Below, piece by piece: positions 10,856-22,297 of a stretch of DNA of 64,000 nt. Origin of the DNA: Hyaloperonospora brassicae (taxonomy: Eukaryota; Oomycota; Peronosporomycetes; Peronosporales; Peronosporaceae); NCBI GenBank assembly GCA_947650285.1, contig CANTFL010001387.1, positions 267,936-331,935 on the forward strand. The letters are read 5' to 3'. Every line of letters begins with the position of its first letter. Position 1 is the first letter of the stretch. Below the pieces are notes generated by a model, which saw only the letters and a program-made list of their open reading frames with translations, was not told where the DNA came from and made no database searches. Both the position numbers and the translations under genes were made by a program.

Positions 10856-13081
10856 AGTGCCGCTCAGCGGCGCTTGTAGTGGGTAGTCGTACACTTATTC
10901 TTTTTAGGTCCTTTGAATTGCGTGAGCGTTTTTCCTGCTGCCTCTATAAGTATGTTGTAGATTTCGATGACACTGGCAATGCGCTTGGAATTCAATCTAT
11001 TTGCAATACCATTTTCAACGTATCTTGTCGAGTAGGCCCAAGGAATCCTATGAACGACTACGGAAGTCGGGTTCACAGCAATGTGTCGTAGCGCTTCCGA
11101 TACGGACCCGCAATTGCTGCGTCCGAAATCATTTACACGTTCATTAGTTGGAAACGCTCGGGCTTCCAACGGTAGTAAGCAATGTCGATACTGAAGCCAG
11201 TCTGCCACTATTGTCTGAGCCGGATGGTGTCCAACTGCCGGAAAAGCCCTAGTGCTCTGCTTCGTGTGAGCGCTGCTGTAAAAGGACTCTCATGTCGTGC
11301 GATTTCCCAAAGCATGAAAGGCTATAGTTTGACGGTACGTTAACGCCGGATCCACGCGTGGGGGCACAGTGTTCACGCGAATGTCTCAGTGTGCATACGA
11401 CCTAAACTTTGAGAGAGCCGTTGAGCTTTGTACACGCCATCAAGCGAATGTTCGTTTCTTAGGTCAGCGTAGTGGGGTCTCTAACTAAGCTTTGGAATCG
11501 AAGTCTCACCGAGTCGTGAACGTGTGGCAGCTCAATCAGGTCATGCCCTTCTTCATGAAACCAGGAAAGACATGGCGTGCGATCCAACGCGAAGGCCGTA
11601 GTCGAGCTGCTCGGACTGACTTTACACGACAAACACATTCGTAAAGTCAAGACAGCGCAGGTCTCATGGACGAGATAAGGTCTAGCTTCAATGACAACAT
11701 CTATGGCTGTGCAGTCACCTTGTCACTACGAGCCACTCCCGCATGCACGCGTCGTATCTAATTCGTCGATGGGACAGAGAGAGAGAGAGAGGAAGCGTTT
11801 GTCGGATTGGCGCTGTCATTGTTTGCAAGATGTCTGTACTTTCCGAGGCCACGTTTGCGACGCCGGTCTGTTTGCCCTCAACCACCAACCAATTCCGCTA
11901 TATGCATGAGGGTTGTGATGCAAACCGACCGGAGCGCTCATCGTCTTTGATCCAATCCATTTTTGCACGCACTTGTATCGTTCCAAGCCATCGGTGTAGC
12001 CGTTTGGTGACTGTTGCTGACAGTTGTGGTGGTGCGCTGGCCAGACTATGTTTCGCATGGTCCGACATGAAGGTGGAGTTTGCATGTTGGTCGATTATAT
12101 GCTGATACCAAAGCCCGTGTGCAGCCCCGCGTACATTGCGTGCCCGTGCCATATGAATGCAAGTCTCCTTTTGGTCCACGTGTATCTAAGTTTCTGCAAC
12201 CGGGAGTGCTCCTTGCTGCCAACAAGCACGAGGGCTACACAAACCCTTTCCTAGCTCCACGTCGCTCGTTGAAATCAGTGCGGTTTATGCTGTGGAGCAC
12301 ATGTTCGTCCGAGATCGTGCCCGGGCTGCTCCAGAGTAAGCCATAGCTACACTTGGATGACCCATTGGCAGCACCTGCTTGTTTTCTTTTCGTTCTTGTC
12401 AAAGCACTGCAACATCTAAAGCTGCGTTACTGTATAGCATTTCTTGGAAAATCATTACTGGCGGCGTTTTCTTTGTCGCGCCAAGTTGCCATCACATGCC
12501 GTTTTCTTCTTGTCGGAAGCCAACTGCGTGGAAAGCAGACCCGGTGTCTCCTCGGCAAAGTCTCCGCAAACCGGCGCCAGTTATGCTATGTACCACAAGT
12601 AGGAATGTCGTAAAGCTGTAGATGCCTTGGAGCCAGCATGTATGTGTCTACCTACCTACCTGTCATGAATTGCCGACTATAGCCAAGACTACGCTCACAT
12701 CAAATGATTGCAAACTGAATCGATACAATCAAATTGACAACAGTGCGTGTTACCACCGTATGTAGCCAATCGCTTCGGGTGGCTAGAGCTGGAGCAGCTG
12801 GAAGCAGCGGCTCGTCGTACGTGTACTCTTATTATTGTTCGTGAATCTCTCGTCGTCGTGGCTTCCAGTCAAAAGACACCTGCATTAGTGCACAACCAAT
12901 CTTTACACATTGGCTCTACCCAGGGAATTGAGTTGCAAAACAGTAGCAAACAAGACATTCAACAGAGCAGGTGAGATAATCGACAAAGCACGCCCATGAC
13001 GTGGACTACAGTTTGAGTGCCGCAAAACTCGCTATATTAAGGTTCGACTTACACGCTGTGAGCTTGCGCATCACGAGAGCT
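10856..13081. other. Gene-poor spacer
   Basis: A 2.2-kb interval without a gene I can recognise on either strand. Short open frames exist (for example plus 12080-12346) but show no family motif or clear splice structure. A short GA run lies at about 11775-11793. Parts may be decayed coding or transposon sequence, which I cannot identify. Confidence 0.5.
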
Positions 13082-15171
13082 CTAGATCGTGCTGAGACCT
13101 TTAAGCTTCTGTTGAATAAACTGCGTATACTCGTTCGCAACAATGTGTGCGATTTCGCGATCATCTGGCGTTCTACCTACGGAGATAGCCTGTCGTCGAA
13201 CATCGCCGGGATCGACTTTGTTGATGAACCAATAAGCGAACTGCCCTTTCTCAATCTCCGCCGCATACTGTCGGTTGAACTCAGACTCGTCGTCCCTATA
13301 CTTGTACATAGTACGTTGAGTGGCGACATTGCCGTTGTATGTCAGGTGTCGCGAATAGTCTTCAATATTCTTCTTCAGATCTCTTTTGAGCTCATCGCAC
13401 ACACGCTTGTGACCGTCGTCTCCAAAAGGCACGAAAACAGGAGGCATGTCGCCTCCCGCAGCAAGAGGAAGGTGACGCCCACGAATTTTTACCAGCTGCT
13501 TGTCAATAAACATTCTGTACTTGAGCATGACATTCTCTGCATCCTCATTATTTTTTGCTGACGAAGACACACTCAATGCGTGTAGTCGAGCACGTTGAGG
13601 ATCAATTCTCATGATGAACCAATGGGCGAACTGCCCTCCCTCCATCCCCGAGTACAGTGTTGCGCCATCCCGAGTAACCTCGAAACCCTGAATCGCTTGT
13701 TGAGTAGCGACGTTGCCCAGCAAGCTCAGACGGTTCTTGTACATGAAGATATCATCGTGCAGTCCACGTTCAAGCTCACTACACAAAATCTTGTGATCGC
13801 CAGCATCGAAAGACGCAGAACCTAGACGCACTTCAAACTTTTCGCTGTCCGTAGGAAGAGGAAGGTGAAGTCCACGACAATATTTGAGCGTCCGAATAAC
13901 AAACTTCTCGTAGTCGTCCATAACTACCGGTGCAATATCGCGATGTTCAACCAACTCATCGGCGTCCTGAGCTTTCCTTGAAGCAGGCACAGGAGCGGCT
14001 TTATCCATCATGAACCAAGACGCAAACTGTCCGTTCTCGAGCACCAGCCTTTCATCTCGTTTATCCTCACTGGCCTTGCGAGCGTGAATTATCCGTTGAA
14101 GTTCTTCTTCACCATGCTCATTTAGTGTCATCTTATATAAATCAATCTCTTGGCGCAGCCTTTCTTTAAGCTTCTCGCACGCAATCTTGTAATCGCCTTC
14201 TCCAAACAATGCAGCAGGTGAGGACTTCCGAAGCACCTCGGTGATCGCATGATCATACTGAGTTATCTCATTGTCGTTGTTCAGCTTCGCGTACATGAGC
14301 TCCAGATCGATCCCCATAGCGTCCTCTGCGACTTCGAAGTGTACTACCGGTTTAGCCCCTCTTAAATCTTGTTCTCGAGCACGTTCAGAATTAAGTTTGT
14401 TCGTGGACGAAGAAACAGACTGCGGATGCTCGAGCAGCTGCGAGCTTGTCGCGTCGATGGAATCTTTCTTCGTTTGTTGGATGGTTGGTCGAGTCAACGA
14501 GTTGTCATGTTTCCATGGGAATTTGTCGTTTTCCTTGGAAGTCAACCCCTGCGTCTTGTCGAGCCAAACAATCGGTAGCACAAACCGTTTGAGGATTGGC
14601 GAAAGCTACGGGCGTGTGCTGGACACCTTCTGCTTCTCGTCACCTCGTGCACCCCATCGCTCGACATCGTTCTTTCGTTGAAGTGCCTCAGTGTGAGCTG
14701 GGCGCCATGCTCGGCTTTGACTGTCACGTAGCCGCAGAGTGCCCACGTTGTGCACAAGCTTATGTTTCCCCCCTTGAACCGAGGGTCGACTGGCCCTTCA
14801 TGTTGCACGTTAATACCGCCAGAAGGTTTGGCTAATGGGGCCATGTGCGGCTCGCGAATCAGCGATTCGAGTTCGTACCCCAGCTTGCGAAACGCGGTCC
14901 TGCTTGACCCAGACGATCGAGTGAGAGCGGCTTCAACGACGGGAACATAAGACTTGAGTCTGTCGACCTTGTCAGCACCGAAAAAGGGGGCCCGCTCTTC
15001 CAGCTCTTGCTCGACGAGGAAAGGAGCCCGTGGATCTGTCTTGACGGTCTTGAAACCATTCACATGAGCGACAGGACGGAGGCCATCGCGGTCTCCAAGG
15101 GCCGAGGCCAGGCCAGCAATGATCAGCGGCACGACACACGCGGACAGCTCGACAATGGAGGAAAACTGCAT
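13082..15171 (-). CDS. Candidate secreted RxLR/EER-like protein with three internal repeats
   Basis: Model: 15171-14644 joined to 14605-13082 (683 residues). From the Met at 15171 the N-terminus has a signal-peptide-like segment (VVPLIIAGLASAL), then at residues 48-60 RAPF followed by LEER; this is the arrangement of an oomycete RxLR-EER leader with a degenerate RxLR. An in-frame upstream Met at 15303 exists but would bury the signal peptide. The C-terminal half contains three related modules (about residues 292-379, 407-512, 539-642; spacing about 130) sharing an FG..DHK.LC.EL block, a DI..Y block and GQFA.WF; a fourth starts and is cut by the stop codon. The joining intron would be only 38 nt, unusually short, though donor, acceptor and frame fit, so two genes or a longer intron remain possible. 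Function unknown; effector status is inference. Confidence 0.55.
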
Positions 15172-15765
15172 GCCTGAACTTGCAGATGGCGTGGCCAAGG
15201 CACTGGGCTGAAGTGCGCACAACGGCAGGCGAACGAACCACTTGAGAAGTCCAGCGACAATGAACCAGTGCTCGGCGTGGCGAATGTAGGAATGAGTGGC
15301 CATTGTGCGACAATGGCCGCGTCCGTACTATGTAGTGTACGTATCATCATACCCTGATCGAAAGACTGTAACCAGCTGCATTGGATGTCCAAGGACACAC
15401 GGTGACCCGCTGAATGTCCACATCCACGACCTCCTCCACCCATACGGGAGTAGAGCCCAAACCACGACCTATGTCAATGATAACGGTCCACTTATCGATG
15501 ACTCCGCCAACTGGTCTGGACGTCGTCTGCTTTTTTATCTGATGCAGAGCACGCTTTTATGCAAATGCGACAAAGACGAGCTACAGTACCTGCTTCATCT
15601 GCGCGATCCAAAGGCTGGGAATGGACCACCGGCAAAGACGGGTGCAGGAAGCTCTTCTGTCCATATCGCACGGTATCGGACGCAACTCGCATCTTTTCGC
15701 TGACCCATTCTGCGAGCCTACGACGGCAAATGTGAAGTATCCGCATGATCTCAAGGTCGCCTTCT
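15172..15765. other. Spacer
   Basis: Between the effector candidate and the pseudouridine synthase. It includes the in-frame upstream Met (15303) of the effector candidate; otherwise no feature seen. Confidence 0.4.
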
Positions 15766-17909
15766 TCAAGCGAGTCCAGCGCATGCACAAGACGACGATA
15801 GCGAGTAATGGTCTAGACCGTACCCAGAGGAGCAGCCCAGCTCAGGTGCGCGGCCGGGTTCAGGTGCGGTAAACACGCGACCATCGAGCTGCGACAAAGT
15901 GCACGCAACAGCACGTGAGTTACACTCGCACTATAGCCAGCATGATTTCTGCTAGATGTACCTGATACTGCAGAGCGTGTAGCCAAATCTTTGAGCAATG
16001 CAGCTATGCCTCATTGAAAGCTTCGGCTTCGCCAACGTAGCAGCAAGGACATGTCCGTCTCATAAACTCCTCTTCGCTCTCGTTCTCCTTCCGCGGCGTC
16101 GAGTAGTCCACAGAGTCTTTCGGCGGAAGATCAGCTTTGCTGCGCTTGGCAGCTGCAATCTCGTCGACGCGCTCTGCACTTTCACCAAAATGCAGCTCTC
16201 CGCCATAGCAAGGGTCGTTGGCAATGGGGAATCCAATGAGTTGTAAGTGCAGACGGATCTGGTGCGTTCTTCCTGTGACCGACTTGCACTTTACAAGGCT
16301 CGTTGACTTATCTGCGCGGACGAGACGCACTATGGTCTCCGACGCTTTGCCATTCGCATGGCACTCCCACACACCATCACGAGCTGAAAGACAGCGGAGT
16401 GGGCAGCTAATAACGATAGCGTCCTCCTCTGGGAAGGTAAGCACACTAGCAGGACAAGTGGCTCTGGCTTTGCTCACTAGCATCTCTTGGGCCGCCTGGT
16501 CGAGCATACCCGGAAACAGACCGCGCACACGCGCAAGATACGTCTTGGTCGCCTGACGGTTAGCTGCTCCACAAAAGTGAATCCGAAGGTTTATTAGAAG
16601 ACGCATACGCTTGCACGAGGCAGGAAACTGATTGCACAAGAGTCGTTGCAACTTCAGATCATAACGTACCAATGGTCAACGACAGAGACTTCGCCGTGGC
16701 CGCATTCTTTGCTAGAAGCACAACACCTGATGCAGCCGAGTGAGTCAGAACGAATGACTTGTGGCTTACATCCGATCAGTCTTTTCATCGTACCAGATGT
16801 GAGTCGATCAAGCCGATGAACGACGTGAAGCTGCGGAAGGTCTGACCGGGTGGCTTGCAGGATCGAATGCAGCGCGTTGTGGCGGTACGCACCACACGGG
16901 TGAGTTGGCATGGAAGGTGGCTTCGACACGACAATCTGGCAGGCACAGGACGGTCAATACAAGGTGCCGCAACGCACAGTACTTACTCATGCACGTACCA
17001 GCTCGTCGTCCTCGTGCACTACTGCCACCTCATCTCCGGATACTGGAGGCTCGTGTCGATGCGCCTACAATGTTGACACATACCTCGCTATCAGCACTCG
17101 GGCAAGATCAACAATAAAGTGACGACCGCAAGCTCCGCAAACGGTACCGTATGAATGATCAAATCTCCGTTCTTGAGGATAGTATCGGCCGGCACGATCT
17201 TGCGATTCACCGAGATGCGTCCCGACGCAATGGCAAATCTCTACACACAATATCACGCTCATCCAGCAATCAGTCAGCCATAGTCCCACAGTCTCTTTCG
17301 TCAAACACTCACGTAATACTCTGGCGCATTGGCACCGAATTCCTTGGTAAAAACCTCCAACAGCTCGCGGCCGTACCACCTCTCTTTGGCAAATGTGCGG
17401 AACTCGTACACGTATGGATCGACCATTCGATACCCTGCAGCGACCACCCGAGTCCACTCAGGTTAGTTTGTTTGTCTCTGTTGCACACTGGTTTTCGTTC
17501 CACCAAATGGATACACAATAACTCCTTCGCCGCCCTTACCATCGGCAAATGAGTACTTGGGCGTCGCACACTGGAAGCGGTTAGCGCTCTTGGCTTCTCG
17601 CTTGGACTTGTGCTTCTTCGCTTGACACTCTGCTGGATCCCTCTGCGCACGACGCATCTTCTTCAGTTGTCTCTTGCTGACAGCTCTGCCTCCTTCGTCT
17701 CCAGTGTTCGTCACTAGTGCGATGGCACAGTGTGTACCGCTGAGCTCCATGTCACTCACAGAATTATTGTTGTCCTCATTTGTCCTCAAACGAAAAGCTG
17801 TCAATGGTAGACGTTTTTTAACCGATTCCAAAACTTGCCAAGTAGCACGAAAGAAAGCAGCACCGTTGGCATTTGATGATTGTGTCTCGATTGGCATCAC
17901 TTGAGTCAC
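15766..17909 (-). CDS. RluA-family RNA pseudouridine synthase; in-frame TAG before the conserved C-terminus
   Basis: Eight-exon model: 17909-17504, 17434-17313, 17240-17148, 17064-16999, 16935-16794, 16726-16670, 16563-15962, 15888-15766. The protein isomerises uridine to pseudouridine in RNA; it resembles eukaryotic RPUSD2/Pus9/Rib2-type enzymes. Visible are YVYEFRTFAKERW, the S4-like segment AIASGRISVN, HRHEPPV, the catalytic-Asp motif VHRLDRLTSG, and GRTHQIRLHLQLIGFPIANDPCYGG. An in-frame TAG at 16004-16006 would end the protein at 481 residues, yet the next codons encode CSKIWLHALQYQ and, after a consistent splice, RVFTAPEP, the usual family C-terminus; the full frame is 537 codons including the TAG. 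This suggests a recent nonsense change, readthrough, or a sequence error. A decayed copy of exon 1 lies at 59395. Confidence 0.85.
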
Positions 17910-18264
17910 CCAGCAAACAAGCGTGTACGCCGCTCAGAAGACCGTAAACAAGCGATGCGTTGGAGCTATGGATACAAGAATAACATGCTCAGCGTCCAAT
18001 TCTTACCGCCTCATATGCATCGACGTGGAACGGACGTGTAGCATACATCTGGAGGGGTTTGGCATAAATACCACGATCAGAATTTGCCACGAGACACCTG
18101 GAAGGATCGTTGATGCCAAGCTGTGTTCAGTCAACGCGATAGTATGGATACACATTTTACAAGAACAGCTTGGACAGTGATATATAGCATCACTTTATGA
18201 CTGAACTGTCTCTTGACTTTTAAACTGCACGACATTGCCACAGGCGACAGCTATAGGAGGATCC
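17910..18264. promoter_or_regulatory. Divergent intergenic region
   Basis: A 355-bp spacer between the pseudouridine synthase (leftward) and the small disrupted gene (rightward); presumably holds both promoters. No specific motif identified. Confidence 0.35.
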
Positions 18265-18403
18265 ATGGCGGGCCAGATGAAACTGGAAGAAACGATAAAG
18301 GGTAGGTGAGAAATGATCGAAGGTGACTGCACCAGCTACCTTGTATCATCACAATATCCAGCCTTGAAGACGAAGGGTGAACACGACATTGCGCAACTGT
18401 TCG

Positions 18404-18408
18404 CGAAG
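18404..18408. repeat. Target-site duplication, left copy (CGAAG)
   Basis: Five bases directly before the left LTR, identical to 26319-26323 directly after the right LTR; 5 bp is the usual Ty3/gypsy duplication length. Confidence 0.95.
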
Positions 18409-18983
18409 TGTAGCGGGGCACTGTTGACTACGTACTAGTTGACCAGTACGGAGTATACTTCCACTGACGACAGTGGTCGACAGTGCCCTGCTAGGTGTTT
18501 TAGGGAAAACACAGAGGAAGGAAAGGAGACTAAGTAGTCAGACTAGTCTCTTGGTAAAAGTAAAACTGTATTAATACAATTAAGTCTTATTGTAACGGGG
18601 CACACCCTTGCGTGAACTTAACGCAAGGGTTTCGGGTGCCCCGACAGACGTACACGAGGCGAACGAGGAGCCGTAGGGAGGGAAAAAGTAAAACTGTTGT
18701 ATTAATATAATTAAGTCTTTTTGCTACTGTCTCTCTGTTTAACCTGACTTAATTATGTTAATATAACTGAGTGTATGGTGACGTCTCGTCACCACTCATT
18801 GCGCGCGTCCTGCTGCGATTGGTGGGTTGATATCATCACGATATCAACCAATGAGCAGACCCTTTGGTCGCTTCACCAATACCACCATTATCGGTGATAT
18901 TGTTCAAAGAATATTCAACTTAATATTCTTTATTGTCACTTTCTTTAAAGTGACAATTCCATTTAACGGGCTGCCCCGTTACA
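18409..18983 (-). repeat. Left LTR (3' LTR of the minus-strand element), 575 bp
   Basis: Begins TGTAGCGGGGCAC and ends CTGCCCCGTTACA. The first 180 bp match the right LTR with a handful of differences. It is about 130 bp longer because of an insertion at 18591-18720 that itself begins with the LTR terminus TGTAACGGGGCAC and ends with a second copy of the AT-rich TAAAACTG...AATTAAGTCT block. Confidence 0.95.
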
Positions 18984-18996
18984 TCACCCCCCCCTT
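18984..18996 (-). promoter_or_regulatory. Polypurine tract
   Basis: On the minus strand reads AAGGGGGGGGTGA directly abutting the LTR start; it primes plus-strand DNA synthesis in LTR elements and confirms minus orientation. Confidence 0.85.
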
Positions 18997-19115
18997 AACT
19001 GATAATCACTGTGTGACTATCGAAAACTTGGCGGCCACCCGTTGGGCGCCATTGGGACAGGGAGCACTTGTTGGGTCAGTTCCATTCACTTTCCGCTTGA
19101 CCTCGCATAGTTAAC

Positions 19116-20324
19116 ATGTCTATGCGGGGTGACTCAAGGCACACAGAGTCTGTGCCTGTGCCAGCTTCTGCGGCAGACGATTCGTCGTCTGCTGCTCGTT
19201 CTTCGCCTGCAGCAAGAGGTGCTGCAGGTGCACGCGGTACAACACCGCGTGCGCATGATGATTCCGACATTGAGGTCATCCACTCTGGCGAGTCAGACGT
19301 GTCTGACTCGGGCAATGCTGCAGAGGCGTCTCGCTCACCGGCGACGCCTCAGTGTTCGCCAAGGCCACTGCCGAACGAACGGACTCGTGAGTTGCAACAC
19401 AGTCTGTTCGGCAGTGATGACGAATCTGATGATGAGTATGTTTGCTCATCACCGAAATCAGCTCGTGCTCCTTCGCACGAGCGACCTGACGATGGTGCAA
19501 CCCATCGTCATACTGACAACCGTGGTACCAACAAAGGTACCACCGTGAAGCGTGATGAGCTGAAGCCGTGGCGTTTGCCCGAACGGCTTATCAATGGCTT
19601 GTCTCACGAGACAAGCCAACACCATCGAATGCCCTTATTCGATGCGACTGAGCTTCACGGCTTAAGTTCCAGCGCGAGCAACTTTCGCGCTGAAGAATAC
19701 TTCTATCTCGATGCCTTCCTTAGACATCGATGGTACAACAGCAACAGAAAGCGTGACAAAGCCTCGCTTTTGGCAGCGTGGAATGCGTTCGTCCAAAACG
19801 TAAAGAATTTTGGACGAGAAGGGTGGCTCAAGAAACTTGAAGCGGTACGCCTCAGGTTTGAAAAGCGAACGCCAACCGGTGCCAGGTACCGGTTGCACTG
19901 TTTGTCGAGTGAGGCAGACATTCCTTGCCTCACATGGGGAGACCCTTGTGCGAGTTGTGTTGACAACTCGCAGCGTGCACATAGGAACGTGTATTCCCTA
20001 AGTTCACCCTGGGGAAGGGCACACATCTCGTCTGAGATGCGGGACGCGATTGCAAACTTGCAATCCGTCTACAAGCGCCTAGGGCGCGTGTTTACCGATG
20101 GTCCCTCGGACCAATCGGATGAGTCTCGTCATATTGGTGAACGAGACCGGGCACATCCATCATCAGCTGGGAGCGGGGCTCCCAGCTGTTCCACGCGGGT
20201 GAATACCGCCTCCACTCGACGAGGTAACTCGTCCTTGATCCTGAATAGTCACGGTGGTTCAAGATACGCTCCACTAGAAAGCGTTGACCACCGTGTGAGT
20301 CCACCAAATGATGTGGCGGAGTAA
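19116..20324 (+). CDS. Antisense ORF A of the chromovirus (402 aa)
   Basis: Long plus-strand open frame in the stretch between the end of pol and the left LTR, opposite to gag-pol, overlapping the chromodomain-coding end (20092-20324). Met at 19116. Residues 1-150 are Ser/Asp/Glu-rich and probably disordered (for example DDSDIEVIHSGESD). Residues about 150-290 look folded, with aromatic and charged blocks such as EYFYLDAFLRHRWYNSN and AAWNAFVQNVKNFGREGWL. I do not recognise the family. Extra antisense frames at this position are known in some plant Ty3/gypsy elements, but no function can be assigned. No minus frame longer than about 110 codons runs through 19116-20090, so the plus frame is the coding candidate here. 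Confidence 0.6.
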   Translation: MSMRGDSRHTESVPVPASAADDSSSAARSSPAARGAAGARGTTPRAHDDSDIEVIHSGESDVSDSGNAAEASRSPATPQCSPRPLPNERTRELQHSLFGSDDESDDEYVCSSPKSARAPSHERPDDGATHRHTDNRGTNKGTTVKRDELKPWRLPERLINGLSHETSQHHRMPLFDATELHGLSSSASNFRAEEYFYLDAFLRHRWYNSNRKRDKASLLAAWNAFVQNVKNFGREGWLKKLEAVRLRFEKRTPTGARYRLHCLSSEADIPCLTWGDPCASCVDNSQRAHRNVYSLSSPWGRAHISSEMRDAIANLQSVYKRLGRVFTDGPSDQSDESRHIGERDRAHPSSAGSGAPSCSTRVNTASTRRGNSSLILNSHGGSRYAPLESVDHRVSPPNDVAE

Positions 20325-22198
20325 AAAAAGACCTCCTCCAGATCGTTCTGCTCACCATCTCGATCCTTACGAGATGGATCGCGCAATCAATGAATTGCGC
20401 GATGACTTGAAGCACGAGCGCGACCGGCGCTACGCTTCGACTGATACCGTGCGGAAGAACCGCAAAGAGCACGATGCTGATCGGGCGAGGGATCGCGCCG
20501 GATTATGCCACAGCGCAGCTTCAGGTCGAGCACGACGTCCGCTCCCTATACAGGGAGCGGGCGACAGCTCGCGGGGAGACATCTCGGTTGAGTTCCGAGG
20601 TATCATATCTGCGCGACCAGACGGATCGTCTGGAGCGCGAACGCAAGAACTTGATGGATGTTCTTGAACGTGGGGGCTATCGTCATCGGAAGAAGAAGGC
20701 TCGTACTGACAGTACGGCCTAAGCCTCCCCACGTAAAACGTAGGATGTGTGCGCATCTTACGTGACAATTCGATCGTGTATGCATTGTCCTTGCGATGCA
20801 ACACTCGAAATGGCCCAATGTACTTCGGAAGTAGTTTACTACTGCCGACACTAGTGACTGCATGTCCAGGTAAGTTTACCGTAGACAGTAGTACTAGGTC
20901 GTTAACCTTAAATGAAAGAGCATTTGCTCTTCCATTCTTGTCTGCGTTCCGTTTCTGACGGTCCACCGCATTTGCGATGGCGTCCTGAACGAAACGGACT
21001 ACCGCTTCTCGAGTCAGCAGGAAGTTCTCTGCTGACTCTTTGTTTTGTCTTTCAGTGCGCTTCGTGCGCACTGCTAAGAGATTGATCTCTTCTTCAGCGA
21101 GGTTGTCTTCTTCCTCGCTGGCATAATCGTTGACGATGCTGAATATACCAGCATCGTCATCATCATCCGAGTCAGTAATAGCGTCGCCGCTATTACTGAG
21201 GTGATCTTCTTCATCGATGTCGACTTGATCGACATCGGCATCATACGTGACGACGTTAGCGTCGACACGTGATGAGCAAGAGCCAAAACAGTTTTTGCTT
21301 AAGCGAGTCCCTCCCCCCTTATCCAAGCGTCACACTTTAGAAGGGTGGGCACACGTGGATGGCGTAGGCCATTCACATAGAACGGTGTATGCGTTGTGGA
21401 CGTAATAACGGAATTGTTGATGGCAAACTCAACCATCGGCAAGAACTCACTCCAATGTGAAAAGGAGTGGACGTATCCACGAAGGATCTCTTCGAGGACA
21501 CGGTTCGCACGTTCAGTCTGACCATCTGTTTCGGGATGATCAGAGGTTGACATCTTCAATCGTGTTCCAAGAGAACGGAACACGGTTTGCCAAAATGACG
21601 CCGTGAACCGAGGGTCAGGGTCGGATACGAGTTCACGGGGTAACCCGTGGAGTCTAAAGACCGTCTCTAGAAAGATACGAGCACAAACTTGAGCCTTGAT
21701 CGACTCAGGGACAGCAAAAAGATGCACGATCTTGCTGAATCGGTCAACAAACACAAGAATACCATTATTCTTGTGAGCGTCTTCGGTAAAACCGAAGACG
21801 AAGTCCATTAAAACGGACTGCCATCACTCTGTCGGAACAGGCAGAAGCTGCAATGGCACACGGGATGAAGGACTAGGCTTCACCCGTTGACAAACTTCGC
21901 AAGCACGTATGTACTTGCGGACAAACTGATACTGGCGTGGCCAGTAAAAGTCACGACTTACCGTGAGGTAAGTCTTTTCTCTACCACGATGGCCGCTTGT
22001 TGGGGCATCGTGATACTCATACATGATGCGTAAACGAAATTCATCATGGTCGGGAACGACGACACGAGGCGTGTCGTCGGCAACAGCTGTATAGTACAGC
22101 AATCCGTTGCGTGTACTATACCGATCCGATGAGGATCGGTACAACGCTGGTAAATCCCTCATGGATTTGCTGGATGGATTCGCCAGATGATCCATCAA
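20092..22198 (-). CDS. pol: integrase with GPY/F module and chromodomain
   Basis: Reading leftward: HHCC zinc-binding region (H in SGHRGR, then CEVCQRVKP), in-frame TGA at 21824-21826, the integrase core with VDRFSK (D), DPDPRF (D) and DHPETDGQTERANR (E) of the D,D-35-E triad, a frame change near 21300, an unusual acidic insertion (many D/E, about 21090-21250), the GPF-type module LPKYIGPFRVLHR...HPTFYVGRLRPY, and finally a chromodomain FLVERILNHRDY...YLVEWRRY...NSWEP (about 20150-20290). The integrase inserts the cDNA; the chromodomain is thought to target histone marks. Broken into at least three frames in this copy. Confidence 0.9.
20308..20722 (+). CDS. Antisense ORF B of the chromovirus, coiled coil, frameshifted
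   Basis: Starts with ATG overlapping the stop of ORF A (20308 versus stop 20322-20324), then shifts frame near 20470 into a second frame ending at 20722. Both halves are rich in charged heptads (INELRDDLKHERDRR; LSSEVSYLRDQTDRLERERK) and the C-terminus is basic (RHRKKKAR), so it reads as one coiled-coil protein with a frameshift. A run of seven A at the A/B overlap could also allow slippage that fuses A to B. Function unknown. Confidence 0.45.
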
Positions 22199-22297
22199 TC
22201 GCAGAAGATCCTTATCTTCCGCGTATGCCTTTCGTACGTCGTCAAGTAAACTTGATGACGGGACACTGACTGCCAGTGTCGCAACAGTGGGCTTATC

